In this document: piece by piece, positions 18,307 to 27,358 of the stretch
How the letters are laid out: each line of letters begins with the position of its first letter
Numbering within the stretch: the first letter of the stretch is position 1
Assembly: GCF_947498005.1 (NCBI RefSeq)
Contig: NZ_CANMIW010000007.1
Span: 62,001-126,000 of the forward strand
Reading direction: 5' to 3'
DNA length: 64,000 nucleotides
Source of the DNA: an uncultured Winogradskyella sp.
GTDB lineage: Bacteria; Bacteroidota; Bacteroidia; Flavobacteriales; Flavobacteriaceae
Translations under genes and position numbers: made by a program
Notes under the pieces: generated by a model
Told to the model about the DNA's origin: nothing
The model's database searches: none
The model's input: only the letters and a program-made list of their open reading frames with translations

Positions 18307-19671
18307 ATGCGCAAAATTTTAATCATAGGAGCAGGTAAATCCTGTTCTTATCTTATAAAATATTTACTTGATAAGTCAGAAACAGAACAACTACAAATTA
18401 CCGTTGGAGATCTTAATATAGAAAATGCCAAAAAATTAGTTGGCAACCACCCAAATACAAACATTATTCATTTAGATGTATTTGATGCTCAATCTAGAGT
18501 TGCGGCTGTAAAAAATGCCGATATTGTAGTCTCAATGCTACCTGCACGCTTTCATATTGAAGTGGCCAAAGACTGTATTACTTATAAAAAACATATGGTA
18601 ACGGCTTCTTATGTCAGTCCAGAAATGCATGCTTTAAATGAAGATGCTATTGCCAATAATCTCGTTTTTATGAATGAGATTGGTGTAGATCCTGGTATTG
18701 ATCACATGAGTGCCATGCAAGTCATAGACCGCATTAGAGATAAAGGTGGTAAAATGATTTTGTTTGAATCTTTTACTGGTGGCCTAGTGGCTCCCGAAAG
18801 TGACAACAATCTTTGGAATTACAAATTTACATGGAACCCAAGAAATGTTGTTGTTGCAGGACAAGGTGGTGCTGCCAAATTTTTACAAGAAGACCAATTT
18901 AAATACATTCCGTATCACAGATTATTTAGACGTACTGAATTTTTAGATGTTGATGGTTTTGGCCGTTTTGAAGCTTATGCCAACAGAGATTCATTAAAAT
19001 ATCAAACCGTATATGGTTTAGATCATATAAAGACGCTTTATCGAGGCACTATGAGACGTGTTGGTTTTAGTAGAGCCTGGAATGTTTTTGTGCAGTTAGG
19101 AATGACAGACGACAGCTACACTATTGACGACAGTATTAATATGAGTTATCGTGATTTTGTTAATTCATTTTTGCCATACAGTCCTACAGATTCTGTTGAA
19201 CTTAAATTTAGACATGCACTTAAGATTGATCAAGATGATATCGTTTGGGATAAGTTTTTAGAACTCGATATTTTCAACTCTGAAAAAATGGTTAATCTAG
19301 ACAAAGCGACGCCTGCTCAAATTCTTCAAAAAATATTAATGGATAGTTGGTCACTGAGCTCTGATGATAAAGACATGATAGTTATGTATCATAAATTTGG
19401 CTATGAACTTGATGGAAAAAAATATCAAATTGATGCCACTATGGTAACGTTAGGCACGGATCAAACTTATACAGCAATGGCAAAAACAGTAGGTTTACCA
19501 GTAGCAATTGCAACATTAGCAATACTAAACGGAAAGATTAAAACACCAGGCGTTCAAATTCCTATTACAAATGAAGTTTATACACCCATTTTAAAAGAAT
19601 TAGAATCTTATGATATTGTTTTCAAAGAACACGAAGTCCCATATTTAGGTTACAACCCATTAAATTTATAA
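18307..19671 (+). CDS. Saccharopine dehydrogenase family protein
   Basis: The 454 residues have an N-terminal Rossmann fold (ILIIGAGKSCSYLI), the conserved VVSMLPARFH segment, and the saccharopine-reductase-like C-terminal domain. Enzymes of this family interconvert saccharopine with alpha-aminoadipate semialdehyde and glutamate, so lysine breakdown is the likely setting. NEIGVDPGIDHMSAM is a strong family marker. The next gene on the same strand is an Lrp/AsnC regulator, a common partner of amino-acid catabolic genes, though a terminator separates them. Confidence 0.88.
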   Translation: MRKILIIGAGKSCSYLIKYLLDKSETEQLQITVGDLNIENAKKLVGNHPNTNIIHLDVFDAQSRVAAVKNADIVVSMLPARFHIEVAKDCITYKKHMVTASYVSPEMHALNEDAIANNLVFMNEIGVDPGIDHMSAMQVIDRIRDKGGKMILFESFTGGLVAPESDNNLWNYKFTWNPRNVVVAGQGGAAKFLQEDQFKYIPYHRLFRRTEFLDVDGFGRFEAYANRDSLKYQTVYGLDHIKTLYRGTMRRVGFSRAWNVFVQLGMTDDSYTIDDSINMSYRDFVNSFLPYSPTDSVELKFRHALKIDQDDIVWDKFLELDIFNSEKMVNLDKATPAQILQKILMDSWSLSSDDKDMIVMYHKFGYELDGKKYQIDATMVTLGTDQTYTAMAKTVGLPVAIATLAILNGKIKTPGVQIPITNEVYTPILKELESYDIVFKEHEVPYLGYNPLNL

Positions 19672-19694
19672 TTTAAATAGAAAATTAGCACAAG

Positions 19695-19720
19695 GCGTTT
19701 CAATATGAAACGCTTTTTTT
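19695..19720 (+). terminator. Intrinsic terminator after the saccharopine dehydrogenase gene
   Basis: GCGTTTCA - ATA - TGAAACGC followed by seven T. Confidence 0.92.
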
Positions 19721-19754
19721 ATCTTTAACTTTCAAATTACAATCTTTTCGAAAC

Positions 19755-20225
19755 ATGAAAGTAAGCGACAACGGCATTTATATTGACGGAATAGACAAAA
19801 AAATTTTAAGAGCATTAATGGAAGATGCCAGAACACCAATTCTTGAAATTGCTCGTAATGTTGGCATTTCTGGCGCAGCCATTCATCAACGATTAAAAAA
19901 ATTAGAAAAATCTGGTCTTTTAGCTGGTTCAAAATTTATTATAAACCCAAAAGCTTTAGGTTATACCACAATGGCTTTTGTTGGTGTGTATTTAGATAAA
20001 GCTATTAGTAATCCAGAAGCCGTAAAGCAATTACAAAAAATACCAGAAGTTATTGAGTGCCATTACACCACAGGAAATTGGTCTATTTTTATTAAAATCC
20101 TTACCAAGGATAATGAGCATTTAATGCATGTACTTAATTCTGAAATTCAAAGTATAAAAGGGGTTTCTAGAACGGAAACGTTTATTTCTTTGCAACAACA
20201 GATCAATCGTCAAATTAAGATATAA
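19755..20225 (+). CDS. Lrp/AsnC-family transcriptional regulator
   Basis: A 156-residue regulator. The N-terminal winged helix-turn-helix reads IDKKILRALMEDAR then IARNVGISGAAIHQRLKKLE. A C-terminal RAM (ligand-binding/oligomerisation) domain follows, with FVGVYLDK, CHYTTGNWSIFIKI and GVSRTETFISL. It lies 83 nt downstream of the saccharopine dehydrogenase gene and may sense lysine or a related amino acid and control it; this is inference. The stop is 1 nt away from the convergent hypothetical gene. Confidence 0.92.
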   Translation: MKVSDNGIYIDGIDKKILRALMEDARTPILEIARNVGISGAAIHQRLKKLEKSGLLAGSKFIINPKALGYTTMAFVGVYLDKAISNPEAVKQLQKIPEVIECHYTTGNWSIFIKILTKDNEHLMHVLNSEIQSIKGVSRTETFISLQQQINRQIKI

Positions 20226-20226
20226 C

Positions 20227-20733
20227 TTAGGTCTTTAACCTCTTGCCATACTTCCACCTCCAAATTAAAGCATGCCATTTACGCTTTAATTTTTGATGCT
20301 TCCAATTAATATTAAACCTTTCACCTTTTATATACCAAGGTGGCAAAGGAATTTTAATACTAAATGGAGGAAATTTATTGACTATCTTATTTAAATCATT
20401 CTCATTTCTAAATCGTCGAGAACAAGTAAGTTTAATTATAGTTTTTCTTTTTGTAGAATAATGAATTTCTGCGTTCACCCATAATGGAACTCGTCCAAAA
20501 TCATACAAACTATCTACAACTTGTTTATGAAATTGAGGTTTACCTTCTAATAGATTAATTTCATTTAGTTTATCTAATTCTTGTTCATTCAAATGAGTAC
20601 TTACTTCTCTTGAATTAGGTTCTATTAGATATTCAACATTAGTAGAAATTGAATTAACAACCAATGTTTGCGTAAACTCAATTAATTCTTTCGTTGATTC
20701 TGTTAATCTATATTTAAATTCTGATTGTTCCAT
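20227..20733 (-). CDS. Hypothetical basic protein
   Basis: I do not recognise this 168-residue protein. It has no signal peptide or membrane span. The N-terminal half is mixed-charge (TESTKELIEFTQTLV...). The C-terminal 40 residues are rich in Lys, Arg, Trp and Pro (PLPPWYIKG, WKHQKLKRKWHALIWRWKYGK), which suggests binding to nucleic acid or to an acidic partner. It lies between the Lrp gene (convergent, 1-nt gap) and an aldo/keto reductase on the same strand, 15 nt apart, so it may be co-transcribed with the latter. Confidence 0.65.
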   Translation of the reverse strand: MEQSEFKYRLTESTKELIEFTQTLVVNSISTNVEYLIEPNSREVSTHLNEQELDKLNEINLLEGKPQFHKQVVDSLYDFGRVPLWVNAEIHYSTKRKTIIKLTCSRRFRNENDLNKIVNKFPPFSIKIPLPPWYIKGERFNINWKHQKLKRKWHALIWRWKYGKRLKT

Positions 20734-20748
20734 CTAATTTAAGAAGGA

Positions 20749-21786
20749 CTAAGGCGCAGGATTAGGGATTTCAGCGTGTACAGCATCTATGGCTTTCATT
20801 ACCTCATCGGATAACGACATATTAATACTATCAATATTTTCTTTGAGCTGTTCTATACTTGTTGCACCAATAATATTACTTGTTAAAAAAGGTCTTTCAT
20901 TCACAAAAGCTAATGACATTTGAGCCAATGACATATTATGGTCTTCTGCTATTTTTAAATAACGCTTTGTAGCCTCTGTAGCTTGATCATTACTGTAACG
21001 TGCAAATCTTGGAAACAATTTCAACCTCGCATTTTCTCCTGCCGTTCCTTTTATATATTTGCCAGATAATACACCAAAAGCCATTGGTGAATAGGCTAGT
21101 AATCCAATATTTTCTCTATGTGACACCTCTGATAACTGGCTTTCAAATACTCTATTAATTAAAGAATAAGCATTTTGAATGGTTATCATTCGAGGTAAAT
21201 TATGTTGTTTCGATTCTTGTAAATAACGCATCGTTCCCCAAGAATTTTCATTAGAAATACCAACTTGTCTTATTTTACCAGATTTAATAATGTCATTTAA
21301 ATTATGTAGAATTTCATTAAAATTATCATCCCATTGTTCATCTTCAATACGCTTGTAATCTCTAACACCAAAAAAATTAGTTTTACGTTCTGGCCAATGC
21401 AATTGATAAAGATCTAAATAATCCGTTTGTAAACGTTTTAAACTATTGTTTACGGCTTCATTTAATGCCTCTTTACTAAAACCACTAGTTCTAATATGAG
21501 CGGTATAATCGCCTGTTCCTGCAATTTTAGATGCTAAAACTACTTTGTCTCTATGACCTGTTTTGGCAAACCAATTACCAATAATACGTTCAGTTTCGGC
21601 ATAAGTTTCTGCTGTAGCTGGCACAGGATATAATTCTGCACAATCAAAGAAATTCACACCTTTATCTAAAGCATAATCCATTTGAGCAAAACCTTCTTCT
21701 TGGGTATTTTGATTTCCCCAAGTCATAGTGCCAAGGCATATTTTACTAACTTTTATATCTGTGTTTGGTAGTGTTGTGTATTTCAT
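20749..21786 (-). CDS. Aldo/keto reductase (Tas-like)
   Basis: An NAD(P)H-dependent carbonyl reductase of 345 residues with the AKR barrel. The start MKYTTLPNTDIKVSKICLGTMTWG (read in short pieces) matches the family. The catalytic tetrad is visible as Asp and Tyr in FFDCAELY, Lys in ASKI, and His in LYQLHWPER. The NADP-binding end is NIIGATSIEQLKENI. Upstream in frame lies MISAFAEFD, which is encoded by a copy of a palindromic repeat (21792-21810); I therefore start at the second ATG (21784-21786). The substrate is unknown. Confidence 0.88.
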   Translation of the reverse strand: MKYTTLPNTDIKVSKICLGTMTWGNQNTQEEGFAQMDYALDKGVNFFDCAELYPVPATAETYAETERIIGNWFAKTGHRDKVVLASKIAGTGDYTAHIRTSGFSKEALNEAVNNSLKRLQTDYLDLYQLHWPERKTNFFGVRDYKRIEDEQWDDNFNEILHNLNDIIKSGKIRQVGISNENSWGTMRYLQESKQHNLPRMITIQNAYSLINRVFESQLSEVSHRENIGLLAYSPMAFGVLSGKYIKGTAGENARLKLFPRFARYSNDQATEATKRYLKIAEDHNMSLAQMSLAFVNERPFLTSNIIGATSIEQLKENIDSINMSLSDEVMKAIDAVHAEIPNPAP

Positions 21787-21791
21787 ATCAA

Positions 21792-21810
21792 ATTCTGCGA
21801 AAGCAGAAAT
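21792..21810 (-). repeat. Variant copy of the CTGCTTTCGCAG palindromic repeat
   Basis: On the minus strand this reads ATTTCTGCTTTCGCAGAAT, matching the cores at 27331 and 39319 with symmetric changes in the stem. It lies directly at the 5' end of the aldo/keto reductase gene and, if translated, would add MISAFAEFD. Confidence 0.55.
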
Positions 21811-21849
21811 CATTTTTTGTTAAACGGATCTTTCACTGTAAAAATAAGA

Positions 21850-21882
21850 AGACCTTTTAGGTTTTGAAAACCTGAAAGGTCT
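21850..21882. repeat. Intergenic hairpin AGACCTTT..AAAGGTCT, probable terminator/REP-like element
   Basis: Nested stem: AGACCTT pairs with AAGGTCT and AGGTT with AACCT, around a short TTGA-type loop. On the minus strand it is followed by TCTTATTTTT, so it can end the OmpA-like gene transcript only if read onward; it stands 44 nt after that gene's stop. Confidence 0.6.
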
Positions 21883-21925
21883 ATTTCTTAATTAAATATA
21901 GATGTCTTGTTATTATTACAAATGA

Positions 21926-22882
21926 TTATATATCATTCAATAGTTTAGAAATCTCATCTAATTTTGGTGTTAAAATAACTTCAATTCGTCTATTCTTTGC
22001 TTTGCCTTCAGATGTTTCATTTGAAGCTATTGGTGCAAATTCACCTCGACCAGCTGCTGTTAAGTTTTCAGGATTGATAGCTTCATTTTCTCTGAGGATA
22101 TTTACAATCGCTGTTGCGCGTTTTGCAGATAAATCCCAGTTTCCACTTAATTGATCATTTCCTTTATATGGCACGTTATCCGTATGACCCTCAATTAATA
22201 CTGAAATTTCTGGGTTTTCGGCTAATACGTTTCCTAATTGGTTTACGGCTTGTTTTCCTTGAGAACCAACATACCAACTACCTGATTGAAACAACAACTT
22301 GTTTTCCATAGAAATGTAAACCTTTCCATTACGTTGCTCTACAGTTAATCCTTTACCTTCAAAATTGGTTAATGCTTTAGAAATAGCGTCTTTTAAACTA
22401 TTCATTGCAGCATCTTTTGATGCTATTACATTTTCTAATTCTGCAACACGTTTAGAACGACTTTCTAATTCTTGTTTTAAAGAATTTAAACGTTCGTTCT
22501 CTGCAGCCAATGCTAATTCCTTAGCTTCTAATTGGGCTAATAGCTCTCTGTTTTTTTGAGAATTTTTAGCAATTGAAGCTGAACTATTTTCTTCTAACGC
22601 TTTGTATGATGCTTTTAAAGTTTCAAGATTTGATTGTGAAGCTGCATAATCTGCTTGAAGCTTATCTCTTTCGGAAACAGCAGACTCATAAGCAGATTGC
22701 AACGCATTTAAATCGTTATAAATCTTTGTTTTTTCTTGAGATAAGGCTTCCATTTCATCAGTTAAACTGCGATTCTCTTTTTTAAGATTCGCATATTTAT
22801 CTTCGAGATCTGTATAAATTTGCTTAGACACACAAGATGTAAATAATGTAATTGTAAGGACTAGTATTGAGAGTTTTTTCAT
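21926..22882 (-). CDS. OmpA-family peptidoglycan-binding lipoprotein
   Basis: The 318 residues begin with a lipoprotein signal (LFTSC, Cys17). A long coiled coil follows from about 25 to 170 (repeated Leu/Glu/Lys heptads, ELESRSKRVAELENVI). The C-terminal OmpA-like domain (about 190-310) has LIEGHTDNVPYKG, LSAKRATAIVNIL and NRRIEVILTP, the residues that bind diaminopimelate in peptidoglycan. It should tether the outer membrane to the cell wall. The longer frame reaches 22936 and overlaps the exonuclease gene; the ATG at the signal peptide is clearly right. Confidence 0.92.
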   Translation of the reverse strand: MKKLSILVLTITLFTSCVSKQIYTDLEDKYANLKKENRSLTDEMEALSQEKTKIYNDLNALQSAYESAVSERDKLQADYAASQSNLETLKASYKALEENSSASIAKNSQKNRELLAQLEAKELALAAENERLNSLKQELESRSKRVAELENVIASKDAAMNSLKDAISKALTNFEGKGLTVEQRNGKVYISMENKLLFQSGSWYVGSQGKQAVNQLGNVLAENPEISVLIEGHTDNVPYKGNDQLSGNWDLSAKRATAIVNILRENEAINPENLTAAGRGEFAPIASNETSEGKAKNRRIEVILTPKLDEISKLLNDI

Positions 22883-22929
22883 GATGTTTTTATAGTCTTT
22901 AAGTTGTTTCGTTTTTTTAAAATTTGATT

Positions 22930-23703
22930 TCAGCATTTAACATCCAATTCCAATAAAATAGGACAGTGATCACTATGAACGGCTTCTGTTAAGATAACGC
23001 TACGTTTTATTTTATCTTGTAAAGGTGCGCTTACCATGGCATAATCTAAACGCCAACCTTTATTATTTGCTCTAGAGTTTGCTCTGTAACTCCACCAAGA
23101 ATATTCCTGACGTTCTGGATGCAAGTATCTAAAACTATCTGTAAATCCGCTATCTATAAAATTACCAAGCCACTCACGCTCTTCTGGTAAAAAACCAGAA
23201 ACACCTTTCATTTTTGGGTTATGGATATCTATAGCTTCATGGCAAATATTATAATCGCCACAGACAACTAAGTTTGGCTTTTCCTTTTGTAATTCGTTTA
23301 AATAATCATGTATTAAATCCATGTATTCAAACTTATGAGATAATCTAGCTGCATTGGTACCAGATGGCAAATACATGCTCATTACAGATACCTCATCGTA
23401 ATCTACACGAATATTTCTACCTTCAAAATCCATAGATTCAATACCAGTACCAAATTCTATATGATTCGGTTTCGTTTTACATAAAACCGCAACACCACTG
23501 TAACCCTTTTTCTGTGCACTAAACCAATAATTATACTCGTAACCCGCTTCTGTAAATAAACTCAGGTCTAGTTGTTCTTCCATAGCTTTAATTTCTTGCA
23601 GACAAACTACATCTGCATCTGTTGCTACTAACCATTCTATAAAACCTTTTTTTAAAGCTGCTCTAATTCCGTTGACGTTATAAGAAACTATTTTCATACC
23701 CAT
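22930..23703 (-). CDS. xth: Exodeoxyribonuclease III (AP endonuclease)
   Basis: The enzyme cuts DNA at abasic sites and removes 3' blocks in base excision repair. The 257 residues contain the catalytic elements SYNVNGIRAA, CLQEIKA (metal-binding Glu), GDYNICHEAIDIHNPK, WRLDYAM and the terminal SDHCPILLEL. Length is typical. The start could be either ATG at 23703 or the one two codons later (MKIVSYN, 23697); the second matches relatives better. Confidence 0.95.
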   Translation of the reverse strand: MGMKIVSYNVNGIRAALKKGFIEWLVATDADVVCLQEIKAMEEQLDLSLFTEAGYEYNYWFSAQKKGYSGVAVLCKTKPNHIEFGTGIESMDFEGRNIRVDYDEVSVMSMYLPSGTNAARLSHKFEYMDLIHDYLNELQKEKPNLVVCGDYNICHEAIDIHNPKMKGVSGFLPEEREWLGNFIDSGFTDSFRYLHPERQEYSWWSYRANSRANNKGWRLDYAMVSAPLQDKIKRSVILTEAVHSDHCPILLELDVKC

Positions 23704-23842
23704 TTTCTACCTTAGTAAAAATCTCTTTTTAAGTTAAACATTCCGTGAACTGCTAAATTAAATAATACTGTACTTTTACCCTATAAATTTATACTGCTTT
23801 TAACGATAAAATAATTTAAGTATTCCGCAGTTATTACAATAC

Positions 23843-26800
23843 ATGAAGAATTCGTTACTTATTATATTATTACTTACCACATTTTTGGGTTTTTCTCAAG
23901 AGCAGGATAGTAATCTTAGGCAAAAGAAAGTAGCGGTTTCAGATTCGATTAAAATTGATTCCATTAGCATTAATCCTTCGAGATTTAAAGTTAAAACAAA
24001 AGACAACAAACTCATAGATTCTACGTTGTATTCGGTTGATTTTGCAAAAGCCATTTTACGGTTTAAGCAACCAATAGAAATCGATACAATTCATATTGAA
24101 TACTTACGTTATCCTAAATTTTTAACTCAAGTATATAGACAATTAGATGATGGTGTTATTGTAGACCGTTCGTCTCAAAATCAACAATTGTATACGTTAC
24201 AAAACGCTTCTAATAAAAGTACGTATACGCCTTTTGATGGCTTAACCACGTCTGGAAGCATTTCGAGAGGTGTAACGATAGGAAACAATCAAAACTCAGT
24301 ACTGAATAGTGAACTCGATTTACAGATTTCAGGTAAATTGAGCGATAAAGTTTCACTACGTGCTTCAATTCAAGATGCTAATATTCCGCTGCAAGAAAGT
24401 GGGTATTCGCAACGTTTAGATGAGTTTGACCAAGTGTTTATTGAACTCTATAGTGACGATTGGAATATAAGAGCAGGAGACATTGATTTAGTAAACACTA
24501 ATAGTTATTTCGCTAATTTTTCTAAACGTGTGCAAGGCTTACTAGTCAATGCTAATTTAAGTGAAAAAACCTCCGTTTTTGCTTCTGGTGCTTTGGTTAG
24601 AGGTCAATTTACAACCACACAATTTACAGCAGAAGAGGGTAACCAAGGACCATACAAATTACGTGGATCTAATAATGAATTGTATGTCCTTGTGGTTTCG
24701 GGAAGTGAAACCGTTTACGTCAATGGAGTACCTTTAGAACGTGGCGAAAACAATGATTATATTATTGATTACAATGCTGGAGAAATTATTTTTAATTCCA
24801 CATATCCTATCACTTCCGAAATGCGAATTACAGTAGATTACCAGTTTAGCGAACGGAATTACTCAAGATTTACCGTTTTTGGAGGTGCCAAATATGAAAC
24901 CAAAAAATTAAAACTGAATGTTTCTGTGTATTCCGAGAGTGATGCTAAAAATCAACCTTTACAACAAAACTTATCTACAGAACAAACCCAAATTTTAGCT
25001 GAAGCAGGAGATGATGTAGATTTAATGACAGCACCTTCTGAAACCCTAACCTCCTATTCTGAAAACCGAATTCTCTATAAAAAAGAAGTATTTGGCACTG
25101 AAGAAATTTTTGTGTTTTCTAATGATCCTGAAGACGAATTGTACAATGTTCGTTTTACATTAGTTGGTACCAACCAAGGAAATTATATACTAAGCAATAC
25201 CAATGCTATTACTAATATTTATGAATACATTGCGCCAATTGCAGGTGTTCCGCAAGGAAATTACGAACCTATTACACAATTAATAGCACCAGAACGTTTA
25301 CAAATTGCCGTTATAAATGGTCAATATAAACCAAGCGAAAAAACAGCTGTCTTTTTTGAATTAGCAGGAAGTAAAAAGGATGAGAATTTATTTTCGAGTT
25401 TAGATGATGCCAACAATGATGGTTATGCTGGAAAATTTACATTGAAACAAAATTTAATTAAATCGGATAGTCTCTGGAATCTTTCTGCTCTTGTTGATGC
25501 CGATTATATTCAGAAAAATTTTAATACCATTCAACGTTTGTACAGAGCAGAATTTAATCGTGATTGGAATTTAGATACCTCTGAAATCACAGATGATAGT
25601 AATATTGACTATGGCAACCAACTTCTTTTTACTTCTGGCTTAAAATTATCGCATTTAAAAAAAGGTTATGCTACTTATAATTTTGAACATCTCAACTATT
25701 CTGAAAACTTTAATGGAAATCGTCATAACATTGCAGCCAATTTGCATTTGGGAAATTTTAAAATATTTTCAAACTCTAGTGTTTTAAATAATGAAAGCAC
25801 CATAAATCAATCCACTTTTGTAAGGTCTTTTAATAGCGTTGTATATGGAAAAGACAAAAAATGGGCTGGCGTAAAATTCTCTACAGAAGACAACGAACAA
25901 CGCGCAATATCTAATGATTCACTAACTCCTTTGAGTCAAAAATATAAAGCCTACGAAGCTTTTGTTGGTATTGGAGATAGCACTAAAGTTTTTGCAGAAG
26001 TCGGGTATATAAAACGTTTTAATGACAGTTTACGCAACAATAGTCTAGAACGTGTTAATAGCTCTAATACCTATTATTTAAATTCGAGATTAATTCAGAA
26101 TAAAAATACAACGCTTCAATTGTATGCTAATTATAGAGATTTAAAGTCTGAGGACACTAATATAGAGGATGAACAAAGTTTAAACAGCCGCTTAACTTTT
26201 AATCAGAAATTATTCAAAAACCTTATTATTCTTAACACAAATTTTGAAACCAATTCTGGCACCTTAGCACAGCAAGATTTTACTTATGTTGAAGTAGAAG
26301 CTGGTCAAGGAGCTTACACATGGATAGATTATAATGAAAACAACATTCAAGAATTAGACGAATTTGAAATTGCGCAATTTGCAGACCAAGGCAGTTATAT
26401 TAGAGTCTTATTGCCAAATCAAGTTTATGTGCAAACGCATCAGAATAGATTTGGGCAAACGGTAACTATAAATCCGCAAATCTGGAGTGTTTCTAAAGAC
26501 AAATCGAAACAATTTTGGTCGCATTTCTATGACCAAGCCTCTTTTATTGTGGATAGTAAAACCTTTAAAAATGGAAATTCTTTTAACTTAAATCCGTTTG
26601 AAGCTTTAAAAGACGATTTAGACACTGAAGACTATGTATCCTTAAATTACAGTTTAAGGAATGTGTTGTTTTTAAATAGAGGAAAACAACGCTACACCAC
26701 GTCTTATACCTTTTTAACCAATAAGAGCCGTAATCTATTATCTATAGGATTTCAGCAAAACAAAACGAATAGTCATCAACTCAATTTTACTCATAAATTT

Positions 26801-27286
26801 AATGCGAACTGGCTAGTAAACTCCATAGCAAGTTTAGGAACAGACGATAGCAGAAGTGAAAATTACACGAGCCGAAATTACACTATAGACAACTACCAAT
26901 TTAAACCTAAACTGAGTTATTTGTTCAGCGAAAATGCGCAGTTTGATGTCTTTTACCAATACACATCAAAAGAAAATACCATTGGTAGTTTAGAGTCCTT
27001 AGCTCAGAATAATTACGGTTTATCATTCACATACAATAGCACTCAGAAAATAGCATTAACAGGTGAGTTTAATTTCTTTCAAAATGATTTTGAAGGTGAT
27101 ACAAACACACCTGTTGGTTACCAAATGTTAGAAGGTCTACAAGCTGGTAAAAACTATACTTGGAGTTTATTAGCTCAGAAAAAACTAACTAAATATTTAG
27201 ATTTAAATTTAACTTACTTCGGAAGAAAATCTGAAACTTCAAAAACCATTCATACAGGAACCGTTCAGTTGAAAGCTTATTTTTAG
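23843..27286 (+). CDS. Giant predicted outer-membrane beta-barrel protein
   Basis: A 1147-residue protein with a signal peptide (MKNSLLIILLLTTFLGFSQ). I do not recognise a named family. A region around 260-340 reads YKLRGSNNELYVLVVSGSETVY... then GENNDYIIDYNAGEIIFN and RITVDYQFSERNYSRF (given in pieces). That resembles strand-rich segments seen in very large Bacteroidetes surface proteins. The last 700 residues are a long series of alternating hydrophobic/polar strands with aromatic ends, finishing in TVQLKAYF, a typical C-terminal barrel strand. It is predicted to sit in the outer membrane. It is monocistronic and ends at a terminator. Function unknown. Confidence 0.78.
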   Translation: MKNSLLIILLLTTFLGFSQEQDSNLRQKKVAVSDSIKIDSISINPSRFKVKTKDNKLIDSTLYSVDFAKAILRFKQPIEIDTIHIEYLRYPKFLTQVYRQLDDGVIVDRSSQNQQLYTLQNASNKSTYTPFDGLTTSGSISRGVTIGNNQNSVLNSELDLQISGKLSDKVSLRASIQDANIPLQESGYSQRLDEFDQVFIELYSDDWNIRAGDIDLVNTNSYFANFSKRVQGLLVNANLSEKTSVFASGALVRGQFTTTQFTAEEGNQGPYKLRGSNNELYVLVVSGSETVYVNGVPLERGENNDYIIDYNAGEIIFNSTYPITSEMRITVDYQFSERNYSRFTVFGGAKYETKKLKLNVSVYSESDAKNQPLQQNLSTEQTQILAEAGDDVDLMTAPSETLTSYSENRILYKKEVFGTEEIFVFSNDPEDELYNVRFTLVGTNQGNYILSNTNAITNIYEYIAPIAGVPQGNYEPITQLIAPERLQIAVINGQYKPSEKTAVFFELAGSKKDENLFSSLDDANNDGYAGKFTLKQNLIKSDSLWNLSALVDADYIQKNFNTIQRLYRAEFNRDWNLDTSEITDDSNIDYGNQLLFTSGLKLSHLKKGYATYNFEHLNYSENFNGNRHNIAANLHLGNFKIFSNSSVLNNESTINQSTFVRSFNSVVYGKDKKWAGVKFSTEDNEQRAISNDSLTPLSQKYKAYEAFVGIGDSTKVFAEVGYIKRFNDSLRNNSLERVNSSNTYYLNSRLIQNKNTTLQLYANYRDLKSEDTNIEDEQSLNSRLTFNQKLFKNLIILNTNFETNSGTLAQQDFTYVEVEAGQGAYTWIDYNENNIQELDEFEIAQFADQGSYIRVLLPNQVYVQTHQNRFGQTVTINPQIWSVSKDKSKQFWSHFYDQASFIVDSKTFKNGNSFNLNPFEALKDDLDTEDYVSLNYSLRNVLFLNRGKQRYTTSYTFLTNKSRNLLSIGFQQNKTNSHQLNFTHKFNANWLVNSIASLGTDDSRSENYTSRNYTIDNYQFKPKLSYLFSENAQFDVFYQYTSKENTIGSLESLAQNNYGLSFTYNSTQKIALTGEFNFFQNDFEGDTNTPVGYQMLEGLQAGKNYTWSLLAQKKLTKYLDLNLTYFGRKSETSKTIHTGTVQLKAYF

Positions 27287-27296
27287 AACAAAAAAA

Positions 27297-27327
27297 CACC
27301 CAAACAATTAAGTTTGGGCGTTTTTAT
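27297..27327 (+). terminator. Intrinsic terminator after the giant barrel gene
   Basis: ACACCCAAAC - AATTAA - GTTTGGGCGT with a T run to the right and an A run to the left; it may also end glyS on the other strand. Confidence 0.88.
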
Positions 27328-27330
27328 TTT

Positions 27331-27354
27331 GAGATTCCTACTTTCGCAGGAATT
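27331..27354 (+). repeat. CTGCTTTCGCAG palindromic repeat, copy with one stem change
   Basis: GATTCCTACTTTCGCAGGAATT lies between a terminator and the 3' end of glyS. The same element occurs at 39319-39342 with an intact palindrome. Confidence 0.65.
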
Positions 27355-27358
27355 AGTG

